Both the position numbers and the translations under genes were made by a program. Of a stretch of 64,000 nt of DNA, positions 1-7,623 are shown in pieces. Under the pieces are notes generated by a model that did not search any database, was not told where the DNA came from, and worked only from the letters and a program-made list of their open reading frames with translations. Positions within the stretch are counted from its first letter, which is position 1, and every line of letters starts with the position of its first letter. This stretch comes from Laedolimicola sp934402125 (GTDB lineage: Bacteria > Bacillota > Clostridia > Lachnospirales > Lachnospiraceae): positions 930,001-994,000 of the forward strand of contig NZ_JBQHTG010000001.1 of assembly GCF_052065835.1 (NCBI RefSeq), in the 5' to 3' direction.

Positions 1-26
1 TCAAACTTTTCGGCAAAAGAATCCAT
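1..26 (-). CDS. possible 5' end of a gene running off the left edge
   Basis: Reading the minus strand from 26, an ATG opens a frame encoding MDSFAEKF before the window ends. It lies about 90 bases downstream of divIC, behind the divIC terminator, on the same strand. Eight codons are too few to name a product; in related Clostridia spoIIE or tilS often follows divIC. I see no strong ribosome binding site, so this is only a possible start. Confidence 0.3.
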
Positions 27-56
27 AGAATTCCGTTTAAGAGGATAGAAGGCGTT

Positions 57-94
57 AAAAAAAGGCTGCCGGAGTTTTCACCTCAGACAGCCTT
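57..94 (-). terminator. intrinsic terminator after divIC
   Basis: On the minus strand the arms AAGGCTG (94-88) and CAGCCTT (68-62) form a stem, extended by an inner GAG/CTC pairing, and are followed by a run of T (63-57). It lies 22 bases past the divIC stop and should end the hup-rqcP-yabP-yabQ-divIC transcript. Confidence 0.8.
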
Positions 95-116
95 CGCATT
101 CCTTTACCGTATACCT

Positions 117-425
117 TTATTTTTCCTTGGCCTTAAACAGGATCTCATCCGGGTAAACCAGTCCCAGCCGTTCCTTCGCCACCTCTTCCACGTACTTCTT
201 GGTCTGTACGTACTTACCAAGCTCCTCGATCTCCTTGGAGCGCTGTTCTTCTTCCTCGATCTGTGCCAGGAGCTGTTGCTCCTGTTTCTGATAGACCAGA
301 TTCTTCTGCTGGAGCCGATGCTTCGCATAAAAACCCGTTACCAGCAGACACAGCACTGTCAGTACGATCAGCTTGTATCCCATGCGTTGTCTTCGGTTTC
401 TTCCGCGCCGGGTCTTCGTCGTCAT
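117..425 (-). CDS. divIC: septum formation initiator DivIC/FtsB family
   Basis: A 102-residue bitopic membrane protein of the divisome. The N-terminus is short and very basic (residues 1-14), followed by one transmembrane helix (about 16-34) and a Gln/Glu-rich coiled coil (about 38-70). The C-terminal part has the family pattern KKYVEEVAKERLGLV with a following YPDEI. In the family this protein pairs with FtsL/DivIB outside the membrane to control septal peptidoglycan synthesis. It is the last gene of a minus-strand operon behind yabP and yabQ, the order seen around divIC in spore-forming Firmicutes. Length is normal for the family. Confidence 0.9.
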   Translation of the reverse strand: MTTKTRRGRNRRQRMGYKLIVLTVLCLLVTGFYAKHRLQQKNLVYQKQEQQLLAQIEEEEQRSKEIEELGKYVQTKKYVEEVAKERLGLVYPDEILFKAKEK

Positions 426-462
426 AGCTCCTTTCGCCTCACTTTCCTGTAAAAATCTGTGT

Positions 463-804
463 TTAGGTAGACTTTAAAGACATTATAACCTCTTTTATAC
501 ATTTATGCAATTTCTTTCTTATAATACGGAAAATTTTGGCAAATTGCACATATAACAGCATTCCCAGCACCACCGCCGCCATGGCGAACCCCCGGACGGC
601 TCCGCTGTTCTCCCGGTACAGCATCCGGAAAATCAAAAATCCGCAGAGCAGCCAGTAGGCCAGATCCTCCAGCGATATCCAGAACGTTCCATGAGCGATC
701 AGCTTCCGGAGAATTCGGAAAAACTCGTACAGGAACGCCAGCGCCGCCCCACAGCATACAGCTTTTCCAAAAAGCTGCAATTCGAACAGAATCCCTCCGT
801 CCAT
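463..804 (-). CDS. yabQ: spore cortex biosynthesis protein YabQ
   Basis: A 113-residue membrane protein with about three hydrophobic segments (roughly 5-27, 42-60 and 70-88) and a basic C-terminus. The N-terminal stretch around LYEFFRILRK is typical of YabQ. In Bacillus subtilis YabQ sits in the forespore outer membrane and is needed for cortex formation; the same role is inferred here. The gene begins 3 bases after the yabP stop, so the two are probably co-translated, and divIC follows. This trio is a strong sign of an endospore former. Confidence 0.88.
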   Translation of the reverse strand: MDGGILFELQLFGKAVCCGAALAFLYEFFRILRKLIAHGTFWISLEDLAYWLLCGFLIFRMLYRENSGAVRGFAMAAVVLGMLLYVQFAKIFRIIRKKLHKCIKEVIMSLKST

Positions 805-807
805 AGG

Positions 808-1092
808 CTATCGGAACAGGCGGCTGAGGACGGAAGCCCCCGCCTTATGGAAATCCGTAACCTCCGAATAGGCAATGCTGTCAATCCGGCCCTCGATATC
901 CACCTCTCCCTTTTCCAGGGTCAGGCGGTTTACATGGAGATCGGCGCCTTTAATGGTCAGCATGCCCTGCTCCGTCTCCAGCAGAATCTCTGCAATATCG
1001 AAAGAAATCACATCGGTTACACCGCTGATGGTGCCGGTCCGCCGGTTGCTCAGAAGCAGCTTATGTGCCTTTGCATACTGCTTTTCCTCCAA
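808..1092 (-). CDS. yabP: sporulation protein YabP
   Basis: A 94-residue YabP/YqfC-family protein with the conserved core SNRRTGTISGVTDV, then FDIAEILLETEQGML and IKGADLHVNRL. In B. subtilis it is made in the mother cell and needed for spore cortex assembly. The best start is TTG at 1092, with GGGGAGG upstream at 7-base spacing and a product beginning MEEK as in related species. The ribosome binding site and the TTG both lie in the 3' half and U-tract of a terminator-like hairpin (separate entry), which suggests control of entry into the sporulation half of the operon. Confidence 0.88.
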   Translation of the reverse strand: MEEKQYAKAHKLLLSNRRTGTISGVTDVISFDIAEILLETEQGMLTIKGADLHVNRLTLEKGEVDIEGRIDSIAYSEVTDFHKAGASVLSRLFR

Positions 1093-1148
1093 AAAAAGAC
1101 CTCCCCATTCACTTAATCCATGATTAAATGTATGAAAAGGTCTTTCTC
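1091..1148 (-). terminator. intra-operon hairpin between rqcP and yabP
   Basis: On the minus strand AAAGACCT (1145-1138) pairs with AGGTCTTT (1102-1095), enclosing about 35 bases. The 3' arm continues into seven T (1097-1091), so it reads as an intrinsic terminator or attenuator. The 3' arm overlaps the GGGGAGG ribosome binding site of yabP, and the last two T form part of its TTG start. One structure could therefore block both read-through from hup-rqcP and translation of yabP. This is inference from sequence. Confidence 0.6.
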
Positions 1149-1161
1149 ACTATTCCTGTTT

Positions 1162-1401
1162 TTAAAGATAACGATAAAGCTCCTTGGCGTCGTCCTTGCG
1201 AACGGTCTCCTGTACGTCCAGGACTTCTACCTTCACGGACTTGCTGCCAAACTGAATCTCAATCACGTCGCCCACCTTCACGTTCACAGACGCCTTGGCC
1301 ACCTTATTGTTGACCAGCACACGTCCTGCGTCGCAGGCTTCATTGGCTACGGTTCTCCGCTTAATCAGACGGGATATCTTTAAATATTTATCAAGACGCA
1401 T
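1162..1401 (-). CDS. rqcP: RNA-binding S4 domain protein, RqcP/YabO family
   Basis: A 79-residue protein that is almost only an S4 RNA-binding domain: MRLDKYLKISRLIKRRT at the start, then a GRVLVNNK turn and a VGDVIEIQFG strand. In B. subtilis RqcP works with RqcH on stalled 50S subunits, helping move tRNA-Ala during C-terminal alanine tailing of stuck peptides. It begins 3 bases after the hup stop, so the two are co-transcribed and probably coupled. The size and the neighbouring yabP match the family. Confidence 0.88.
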   Translation of the reverse strand: MRLDKYLKISRLIKRRTVANEACDAGRVLVNNKVAKASVNVKVGDVIEIQFGSKSVKVEVLDVQETVRKDDAKELYRYL

Positions 1402-1404
1402 AGA

Positions 1405-1677
1405 TTAGTTCAGAGCATCCTTCAGTGCTTTTCCAGCCTTAAACTTCGGGGACTTGGAAGCTGCGATCTTCATGGTCTCGCCAGTCTGCGGATTTCTTCC
1501 TTCTCTTTCTGCTCTCTCAGATACCTCGAAGGTTCCGAAGCCAACCAGCTGGATCTTCTCACCCTTCTTCAGCTCTTCTGCAACAACATCTGTGAAAGCC
1601 TTCAGAGCCTTCTCTGCATCCTTCTTGGATAATTCAGTCTTCTCTGCGATAGCAGCAACTAATTCCATTCTGTTCAT
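1405..1677 (-). CDS. hup: HU-type DNA-binding protein
   Basis: A 90-residue HU homologue. It shows the dimerisation helices (MNRMELVAAIAEKTELS), GFGTFEV at the base of the arm, and the GRNPQTGE beta-arm tip with the conserved proline that intercalates into DNA. HU compacts the nucleoid and assists replication and recombination. It is the first gene of the minus-strand operon, with an AGGAGG site before the chosen ATG and a near-consensus promoter about 80 bases upstream. Codons are strongly biased, as expected for an abundant protein. Confidence 0.97.
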   Translation of the reverse strand: MNRMELVAAIAEKTELSKKDAEKALKAFTDVVAEELKKGEKIQLVGFGTFEVSERAEREGRNPQTGETMKIAASKSPKFKAGKALKDALN

Positions 1678-1759
1678 CTGGTAATTCCTCCTAATATATT
1701 ACTACTTCTTTTTGTCGATGATATGTCTGTGTGTGCGTTCTTTCATATCTTCTTTCCTA

Positions 1760-1788
1760 TTTATACCCGTTTCTTGTAGGTTTGTCAA
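1760..1788 (-). promoter_or_regulatory. sigma-A-type promoter of the hup operon
   Basis: On the minus strand TTGACA (788-783 of the 1000s, i.e. 1788-1783) and TATAAA (1765-1760) are separated by exactly 17 bases. It faces hup and leaves an untranslated leader of about 75 bases. The near-perfect match suits a highly expressed gene. Confidence 0.8.
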
Positions 1789-1816
1789 GGTATTTTAGGT
1801 TTTGCCGCCGGATTTC

Positions 1817-3499
1817 TCAGGCGAAAATCGGAGCGATCGCAGCCGCCAGCGCGTCCTTCTGAGCCTGTGCTTCTGCCAGATCCTTTCCGAGCGTAGTAAA
1901 GTAGGTTTTAATCTTCGGCTCTGTTCCGGAAGGACGTACAATGACCTCTGCGCCACCCTCCAGACGGTATGCCAGAACGTTTGCCGCCGGGAGACCGGTC
2001 TCCTCCGGCTTCTTATAATCGGTTACCTTTACCACTGCGTAATCCCCGATCTTCGCAGGCGGATTCTGACGAAGTCCGTCCATAATGCCTGCCATCTTGT
2101 CCATACCGGACAGTCCCGGGAATTCAAAGCTGTCTACCTTATTCAGGTAACGGCCGTATTTCTCATAGATTTCTTCCAGACGCTGCTTGATGGAAGAACC
2201 AATGCTCCGGTAGTAAGCCGCCATCTCGCAGATCAGCATGGAACCGATGATCGCGTCCTTATCACGTACATAGGGGCCTGCCAGATAACCGTAGCTCTCC
2301 TCGAAGCCGAAGATAAAGCGGTCTGCCTCGCCTGCTGCCTCCAGCTGCGCGATCTGGTCGCCGATCCATTTGAATCCGGTCAGGACGCTCCGAAGCTCTA
2401 CGCCGTAGTTTTTCGCCACCGCGTCTGCCAGCGGAGTGGATACGATAGACTTCACAGCCACCGGCTTCTCCGGCATGGTACCCTTTTCGATACGGCCTGC
2501 GCAGATATAGTCCAGAAGCAGGACGCCCATTTCATTACCGGAAACCAGCTCGTAGCTGCCGTCCGGGCACTTCATAGCGATACCGACGCGGTCTGCGTCC
2601 GGATCCGTTGCCAGCATCAGATCCGCGCCGGTCTTCTCTGCCAGCTCCAGCCCCAGACGGAGCGCCTCGAAGATCTCCGGGTTCGGATAGGGACAGGTGG
2701 GGAAGTGACCGTCCGGATACTGCTGCTCCGGCACGATAGTCACATCGGTGATACCGATATCCTTCAGCACCCGGGTAACCGGAACCAGACCGGATCCGTT
2801 CAGCGGGGAATATACCAGCTTCAAACCGGAGGCTGCACAGATACCGGGACGGACGCTGCGGGCCTCAATCGCCTGATACAAGGCTTCCTTACAGTCATCG
2901 CCCACATATTCGATCCGGCCTGCCTTTACGCCCTCTTCAAAATCCATGACCTTCGCGCCGGTCAGAATATCGGTCTTCTGAATCTCCGCATATACGATAT
3001 CCGCGGCCTCGTCTGTCATCTGACAGCCGTCCGGGCCGTAGGCCTTATAGCCGTTGTATTTTGCCGGATTATGGGACGCCGTCACCATAATGCCCGCGTT
3101 TGCCTGATAGTAACGGGTCGCAAAGCTCAGAGCCGGAACCGGCATCAGAGCGTCATAGATCCGGACTTTAATTCCGTTGGCTGCCAGCACGCTGGCTGCG
3201 GTCTTTGCGAAAACATCGCTGTTGATCCGGCTGTCGTAGCTGATGGCTACCAGCTGATTACCGCCCTGGGTCTTTACCCAATTCGCCAGACCCTGGGTTG
3301 CCTGACGGACCACATAGATATTCATGCGGTTGGAGCCTACGCCCAGCACGCCGCGAAGGCCTGCGGTACCAAACTTCAGAGCCACCGCAAAGCGATCCTT
3401 GATCTCGTCGTCCTTTCCTTCGATCCCCTTCAGTTCCTCTGTGAGAGCCGGATCCTCCAGTTCTGTGTCCATCCAACGCTTATAATCGTCTAAATACAT
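1817..3499 (-). CDS. pgcA: phosphoglucomutase / phosphomannomutase
   Basis: A 560-residue alpha-D-phosphohexomutase that would interconvert glucose 1-phosphate and glucose 6-phosphate, feeding UDP-glucose, cell-wall glycolipid and glycogen synthesis. All four family motifs are present: the phosphoserine loop TASHNP (Ser142), the metal loop DPDADR (299-304), the sugar-binding GFEESYG near residue 400, and the phosphate-binding RPSGTEPK near the C-terminus. Length matches the PgcA/PgmB2 subfamily. The gene stands alone with its own promoter. Substrate preference between glucose and mannose phosphates cannot be read from sequence. Confidence 0.9.
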   Translation of the reverse strand: MYLDDYKRWMDTELEDPALTEELKGIEGKDDEIKDRFAVALKFGTAGLRGVLGVGSNRMNIYVVRQATQGLANWVKTQGGNQLVAISYDSRINSDVFAKTAASVLAANGIKVRIYDALMPVPALSFATRYYQANAGIMVTASHNPAKYNGYKAYGPDGCQMTDEAADIVYAEIQKTDILTGAKVMDFEEGVKAGRIEYVGDDCKEALYQAIEARSVRPGICAASGLKLVYSPLNGSGLVPVTRVLKDIGITDVTIVPEQQYPDGHFPTCPYPNPEIFEALRLGLELAEKTGADLMLATDPDADRVGIAMKCPDGSYELVSGNEMGVLLLDYICAGRIEKGTMPEKPVAVKSIVSTPLADAVAKNYGVELRSVLTGFKWIGDQIAQLEAAGEADRFIFGFEESYGYLAGPYVRDKDAIIGSMLICEMAAYYRSIGSSIKQRLEEIYEKYGRYLNKVDSFEFPGLSGMDKMAGIMDGLRQNPPAKIGDYAVVKVTDYKKPEETGLPAANVLAYRLEGGAEVIVRPSGTEPKIKTYFTTLGKDLAEAQAQKDALAAAIAPIFA

Positions 3500-3548
3500 A
3501 CCTTATACCTCTCTCATGTATATTTTTAGATATGGTTATCTTTTTTTA

Positions 3549-3577
3549 AGTTTAGAATATTTGTACAGAAAAGTCAA
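3549..3577 (-). promoter_or_regulatory. promoter of pgcA
   Basis: Minus-strand TTGACT (3577-3572) and TAAACT (3554-3549) with a 17-base spacer, about 50 bases before the pgcA start. Confidence 0.6.
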
Positions 3578-3604
3578 TCTATTCGACTATCTTTTACAGC
3601 ACAT

Positions 3605-4600
3605 TTACCGTATCAGCAAATTTTTTACCATTTTCTTCCTCCGTTCACTCTGCGACAGGAAAATGCGAAGCTTCTCGGCGCTCTTTTCCGGCACCCAGGC
3701 CTTATTTGTATGGTAATAATGATGAATCAGCTTCCAGGCCTTCTCCGGATAACAGAGGCTGGCAGCCAGATATAGCCGTTCCCCTCCGGACAGTGGGATC
3801 TCCTGCTCGTAGGCAGCCAGCATCCGCTCCGCCAGCGTCAGGCTCCAGTTATGCTTCTCCATCATTTTCCGCAGAAACAGACAGAGATCATTGAGCTGCA
3901 CATTGACTTCAAAGCGGGCAAAGTTCACCAAAGCTGTCTCCTGCCGGTTCAGCAGGACATTGTGATGGACATACTCCCCATGGCAGAGGCGCTCCTCCTC
4001 CACCGCCTGTCGATAAAGCTTTTCGCTCTCAGAGGATTTCAAAAGCTCCAGGGCCTCCGCTCCGTTCCGGAAGATGTCCTCGGCATATTTCAGATACAGC
4101 AGTTCAAATTCGCCCTTTTTCTGCCGCCCCCGGATAAAATTTCTGGCGCGCTTCAGTTCCCGGTTATGTTTCTCTAACTCCCCGGTCCGATCCGCGCCCA
4201 GAATCCAGCGGCGCTCCTCGCCCTCCGCTCCCAGGACGCCCCTGAGTTCCCGGTGTACCCGGGCCAGCAGGCGCGTGCTCCGCAGAATTTCTTCCTCGTT
4301 TTTCGGATCACATTCCCGGCCCGCCGGCCAGTCCTTGACCACATAGGGCGTCTCATAATCGCCCACGCTCACCAGTTCTCCCTCCCGGTTGGCCAGCACC
4401 CGGTCCACCGCGCAGACGCCGCCCCCTGCCAGCCGCTCCAGCACGCGCTGCTCCAGGGGAAGCCTGGAACGCGAGCCTGCAAATTCCTTCAGCATTTTCA
4501 GTCCTTCCTTTGTCTCCAACATGATTCCGCCCCGGCCTCCGTAGCTCCGAAGAACCTCCAGATCGTACTGTTCCAGGACCTGCAGTGCTTTTTCGTTCAC
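3605..4600 (-). CDS. CotS-like spore coat protein / small-molecule kinase fold
   Basis: A protein of about 331 residues resembling the CotS/YutH family, which has an aminoglycoside-phosphotransferase-like kinase fold. Visible features are an N-terminal lobe with GGIMLETKEGLKMLKEF, a central Lys/Arg-rich helical part and HGEYVHHNVL, the position of the catalytic HxDxxxxN loop. Here that loop reads HGEYVHHN, so the usual catalytic Asp is Glu. It is followed by VNFARFEVN where a DFD/DWE metal motif would be. Catalytic activity is therefore doubtful. I chose GTG at 4600, which has a GGGGGG-type site 7 bases away; a TTG at 4624 is an alternative. The N-terminus is far from any membrane signal. It sits 26 bases downstream of the cca stop, inside the same transcription unit. 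Confidence 0.65.
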   Translation of the reverse strand: MNEKALQVLEQYDLEVLRSYGGRGGIMLETKEGLKMLKEFAGSRSRLPLEQRVLERLAGGGVCAVDRVLANREGELVSVGDYETPYVVKDWPAGRECDPKNEEEILRSTRLLARVHRELRGVLGAEGEERRWILGADRTGELEKHNRELKRARNFIRGRQKKGEFELLYLKYAEDIFRNGAEALELLKSSESEKLYRQAVEEERLCHGEYVHHNVLLNRQETALVNFARFEVNVQLNDLCLFLRKMMEKHNWSLTLAERMLAAYEQEIPLSGGERLYLAASLCYPEKAWKLIHHYYHTNKAWVPEKSAEKLRIFLSQSERRKKMVKNLLIR

Positions 4601-4626
4601 AAAAAATCCCCCCGTTCCTTTCAAAT

Positions 4627-5964
4627 CTATGAGGAAACGAGGGGTAATATTCTCTTCAGGAGATATTCTTTTGTGTTGTATTCCGGGTGCTCGATGACTT
4701 CCTCCAGCATCCGACTTAAGATAACGCCAAGTCCCGGTCCGGGCGTAATCCCGGCGTCAATCAGATCCCGTCCGGTCACCGCCAGATCCTTTAGGGACAG
4801 GCAGTTCTGCGCTTCCAGAATCTCGGTATACAGGCCTTCGATTTCCGCAATCCGCTCCAGCTTCTCCTGCAGCAGCGCCGGATTCTGTGCCAGCACATCT
4901 GCCCGGCTCACCTTCAGAAAATCCGGAAACAGCTCTGCGCCAATCCGGTGTACTGCCCGGCGCACGCCTCTGTGATTCAACGGAATCTGCCGGTCATCGT
5001 GAACCTCCACCAGCCTTACCACCTTTTTCCGGGTATCGTTGTCGAATTTCAGGCGGCGCAGGATCGCGTTTGCCATCTCGGCGCCCACCTTCGCGTGTCC
5101 GTGAAAATGATCCACGCCCTGCTCATCGGTGGTCCGGGTCACCGGCTTTCCGATATCGTGAAGCAGCACTGCCAGACGGAGCGCCTTTTCCTTCTCCACC
5201 TGACCCAGCGCGTGCAGGATATGCTCTCCCACATTCCAGCAATGATGAGGATTGTGCTGGGGCGTCTCCATGCAGGCGTCAAATTCCGGCAGAATCACCG
5301 AGGTAATCCCTGTTTCCCAGACAACCCGGAACACCTCCGGGTGATCCGAGGTCAGAAGTTTCACAAGCTCCACCTGTATCCGCTCGGCGCTGACCTTCGT
5401 AAGCCTGGGCGCAAACTCCGCCAGGGCCGCCTTCGTCTCCGCCTCAATCCGGAAATCCAGCTGGGCAGAAAAGCGGACCGCCCGCAGGATCCGCAAGGCG
5501 TCCTCCGTAAAACGCTCCCGGGGATCGCCCACACAGCGGATCTGTCCCTTTTCCAGGTCGCCCAGACCGTCAAAGGCGTCCACCAGGCCTTCCTTTTCAT
5601 TATATGCCATGGCATTGATGGTAAAGTCCCGGCGCTTCAGATCCTCCAGCAGATTGGGCGTAAAAAGCACCTGCTCCGGATGACGGCCGTCCAGATACTC
5701 GCCGTCAATCCGGTAGGTTGTGACCTCAAAGCCCTCTTTCCCGTTCAGGACCGTCACGGTTCCATGCTGAAGCCCCGTATCCACCGTTCTGGGAAATAAG
5801 GCCTTTACCTGCTCCGGCTTTGCATTAGTGGTAATATCCCAGTCCGCCGCTTCCCGTCCCAGGATAGCGTCGCGGACGCAGCCGCCCACCACGTAGGCCT
5901 CATAGCCTGCCTCCGCAAGGGTCGCAATGATTTCATTTGCTTTTTCCGGGATCTGAATCTTCAT
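4627..5964 (-). CDS. cca: CCA tRNA nucleotidyltransferase
   Basis: A 445-residue class II tRNA nucleotidyltransferase that adds or repairs the 3' CCA of tRNA without a template. The head carries GGCVRDAILGR and DWDITTNAKPEQ, the second being the DxD metal site. RRDFTINAMAYN and the ERFTEDALRILRAVRF neck motif follow. A middle HD-type domain contains LLHDIGKP. The ATG at 5964 overlaps the proS stop (TAATG), which points to translational coupling. Pairing with proS puts two tRNA-maturation steps under one promoter. Because several tRNA genes here lack an encoded CCA (see tRNA-Lys), the enzyme is needed for tRNA end formation. Confidence 0.95.
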   Translation of the reverse strand: MKIQIPEKANEIIATLAEAGYEAYVVGGCVRDAILGREAADWDITTNAKPEQVKALFPRTVDTGLQHGTVTVLNGKEGFEVTTYRIDGEYLDGRHPEQVLFTPNLLEDLKRRDFTINAMAYNEKEGLVDAFDGLGDLEKGQIRCVGDPRERFTEDALRILRAVRFSAQLDFRIEAETKAALAEFAPRLTKVSAERIQVELVKLLTSDHPEVFRVVWETGITSVILPEFDACMETPQHNPHHCWNVGEHILHALGQVEKEKALRLAVLLHDIGKPVTRTTDEQGVDHFHGHAKVGAEMANAILRRLKFDNDTRKKVVRLVEVHDDRQIPLNHRGVRRAVHRIGAELFPDFLKVSRADVLAQNPALLQEKLERIAEIEGLYTEILEAQNCLSLKDLAVTGRDLIDAGITPGPGLGVILSRMLEEVIEHPEYNTKEYLLKRILPLVSS

Positions 5965-7403
5965 TAATATGCTTTGCCCCAGTAAACAAGCGCCTTCGCA
6001 GGCTTGCCGCAGCATACGCAGGTGTCCGCGATGTGATCCTGCTTAAACGGCATGCAGCGTGAGGTTGCTGTGGTATCTTCCTTAATCTTGTCCTCGCAGG
6101 CCTGATCGCCGCACCACATCGCGCGCACGAAGCCCGGCTTCTCATTGACAATCTTTACAAACTCTTCGTAGTTATGAGCGTCGTAGGTATGGGAATCACG
6201 ATGCTTTCTTGCCTTCTCCAGCATATCGCTCTGCATGGTGGTCAGAACCTCACCCACCTTCTCGGCCAGCTCCGGCAGGGCAACTACGATCTTCTCGCGG
6301 GTATCGCGGCGGACAATCACAGCCTGATTTGCCTCGATATCCTTCGGTCCAATCTCAATACGAACCGGGATACCCTTCATCTCCTGCTCAGAGAACTTCC
6401 AGCCCGGGCTCTTGTCAGAATCGTCTACCTTCACCTTAAAGCCTGCGTCCAGAAGCGCGGACTTCAGCTCGTAAGCCTTATCCAGAACGCCCTCCTTATG
6501 CTGGGCAATGGGGATAATCATCACCTGGGTCGGCGCGATCCGCGGCGGCAGAACCAGTCCGCTGTTATCGCCGTGAACCATGATGATAGCTCCGATCAGA
6601 CGGGTGGTCATTCCCCAGGAGGTCTGGTGCACATACTGCAGGGTGTTGTCCTTAGCTGTATACTGGATACCAAACGCCTTGGCAAAGCCGTCGCCAAAGT
6701 TGTGGCTGGTACCGGACTGCAGCGCCTTGCCGTCATGCATCAGCGCCTCGATGGTATAGGTCGCCTCCGCGCCTGCGAACTTCTCTTTATCAGTCTTGCG
6801 TCCGCGGATAACCGGCATAGCCAGAACCTCCTCGCAGAAATCCGCATACAGGTTCAGCATCTGCTGGGTACGTGCCTCTGCCTCCTCTGCGGTAGCATGG
6901 GCGGTATGGCCCTCCTGCCACAGGAACTCACGGGAGCGCAGGAACGGACGGGTGGTCTTCTCCCAACGCATAACGGAGCACCACTGGTTATATACCTTCG
7001 GAAGATCACGGTAAGACTGGATCTCCTTTGCGTAAAAATCACAGAACAGGGTCTCAGAAGTGGGACGGATACACATGCGCTCCTGCAGCGGCTCCAGCCC
7101 GCCATGGGTAACCCATGCTACCTCAGGCGCAAAGCCCTCTACATGATCCTTCTCCTTCTGAAGCAGGCTCTCCGGAATCAGCATGGGCAGATATACGTTC
7201 TCAACGCCTGACGCCTTAAAACGCGCGTCCAGCTCCTTCTGAATATTCTCCCAGATCGCGTAGCCTGCCGGCTTGATTACCATACAACCCTTTACGCTGG
7301 TATAATCGGTCAGCTCCGCTTTCTTTACTACATCGGTGTACCACTGCGCGAAGTCCACGTCCATGGAAGTAATCTCTTCGACCAGTTTCTTCTCCTTTGC
7401 CAT
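5964..7403 (-). CDS. proS: prolyl-tRNA synthetase, archaeal/eukaryotic type
   Basis: A 479-residue class II synthetase charging tRNA-Pro in the cytoplasm. It belongs to the short ProS type 3: there is no inserted editing domain between motifs 2 and 3. Motif 2 lies around NQWCSVMRWEKTTRPFLRSREF, and GHTAHATAEEA follows. The C-terminal part has DKSPGWKFSEQEMKGIPVRIE and a zinc-site-like Cys cluster (MWCGDQACEDKI, then CVCCGKPA), ending in WGKAY, a usual end of this type. It is common in Clostridia. The stop overlaps the cca start. I see no T-box in the 5' region, only a short hairpin (separate entry). Confidence 0.96.
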   Translation of the reverse strand: MAKEKKLVEEITSMDVDFAQWYTDVVKKAELTDYTSVKGCMVIKPAGYAIWENIQKELDARFKASGVENVYLPMLIPESLLQKEKDHVEGFAPEVAWVTHGGLEPLQERMCIRPTSETLFCDFYAKEIQSYRDLPKVYNQWCSVMRWEKTTRPFLRSREFLWQEGHTAHATAEEAEARTQQMLNLYADFCEEVLAMPVIRGRKTDKEKFAGAEATYTIEALMHDGKALQSGTSHNFGDGFAKAFGIQYTAKDNTLQYVHQTSWGMTTRLIGAIIMVHGDNSGLVLPPRIAPTQVMIIPIAQHKEGVLDKAYELKSALLDAGFKVKVDDSDKSPGWKFSEQEMKGIPVRIEIGPKDIEANQAVIVRRDTREKIVVALPELAEKVGEVLTTMQSDMLEKARKHRDSHTYDAHNYEEFVKIVNEKPGFVRAMWCGDQACEDKIKEDTTATSRCMPFKQDHIADTCVCCGKPAKALVYWGKAY

Positions 7404-7477
7404 TGTGTTCTCCTTCTCGCCTCTCCGGGCTTTTTCTCATTTATTTTTATCTAACAGTACGCTGTTATGATTATCAC

Positions 7478-7499
7478 GCCCAGATGGGCGTATCTTTTT
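7478..7499. promoter_or_regulatory. short perfect hairpin in the proS leader
   Basis: ACGCCCA-GA-TGGGCGT (7478-7493) is a perfect inverted repeat with 7-base arms. Read on the plus strand it is followed by TATCTTTTT, so it could act as an intrinsic terminator for plus-strand transcripts. Read on the minus strand it lies in or near the untranslated region of proS. Its role is not clear. Confidence 0.4.
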
Positions 7500-7623
7500 G
7501 TATTGTAGTACGAAAATGGCGATTTTGTCAAGGTTTTCGCGGTTTCCGCCGGATTTTACTTTGACTGTTTTTCCATCTTCGGATAAAATAGAAGTATCTT
7601 ATTTTGATCGCTTGGAGGATCCC

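Noticed and set aside
1802..3493. Very long open frame (563 codons) on the plus strand opposite pgcA
   Set aside because: Exact antisense shadow of the phosphoglucomutase gene, caused by high GC and codon bias; Cys/His/Arg-rich composition, no start signal.
7404..7500. T-box riboswitch in front of proS
   Set aside because: The leader is short and shows no AGGTGG-like box, specifier stem or terminator pair; only a small hairpin.
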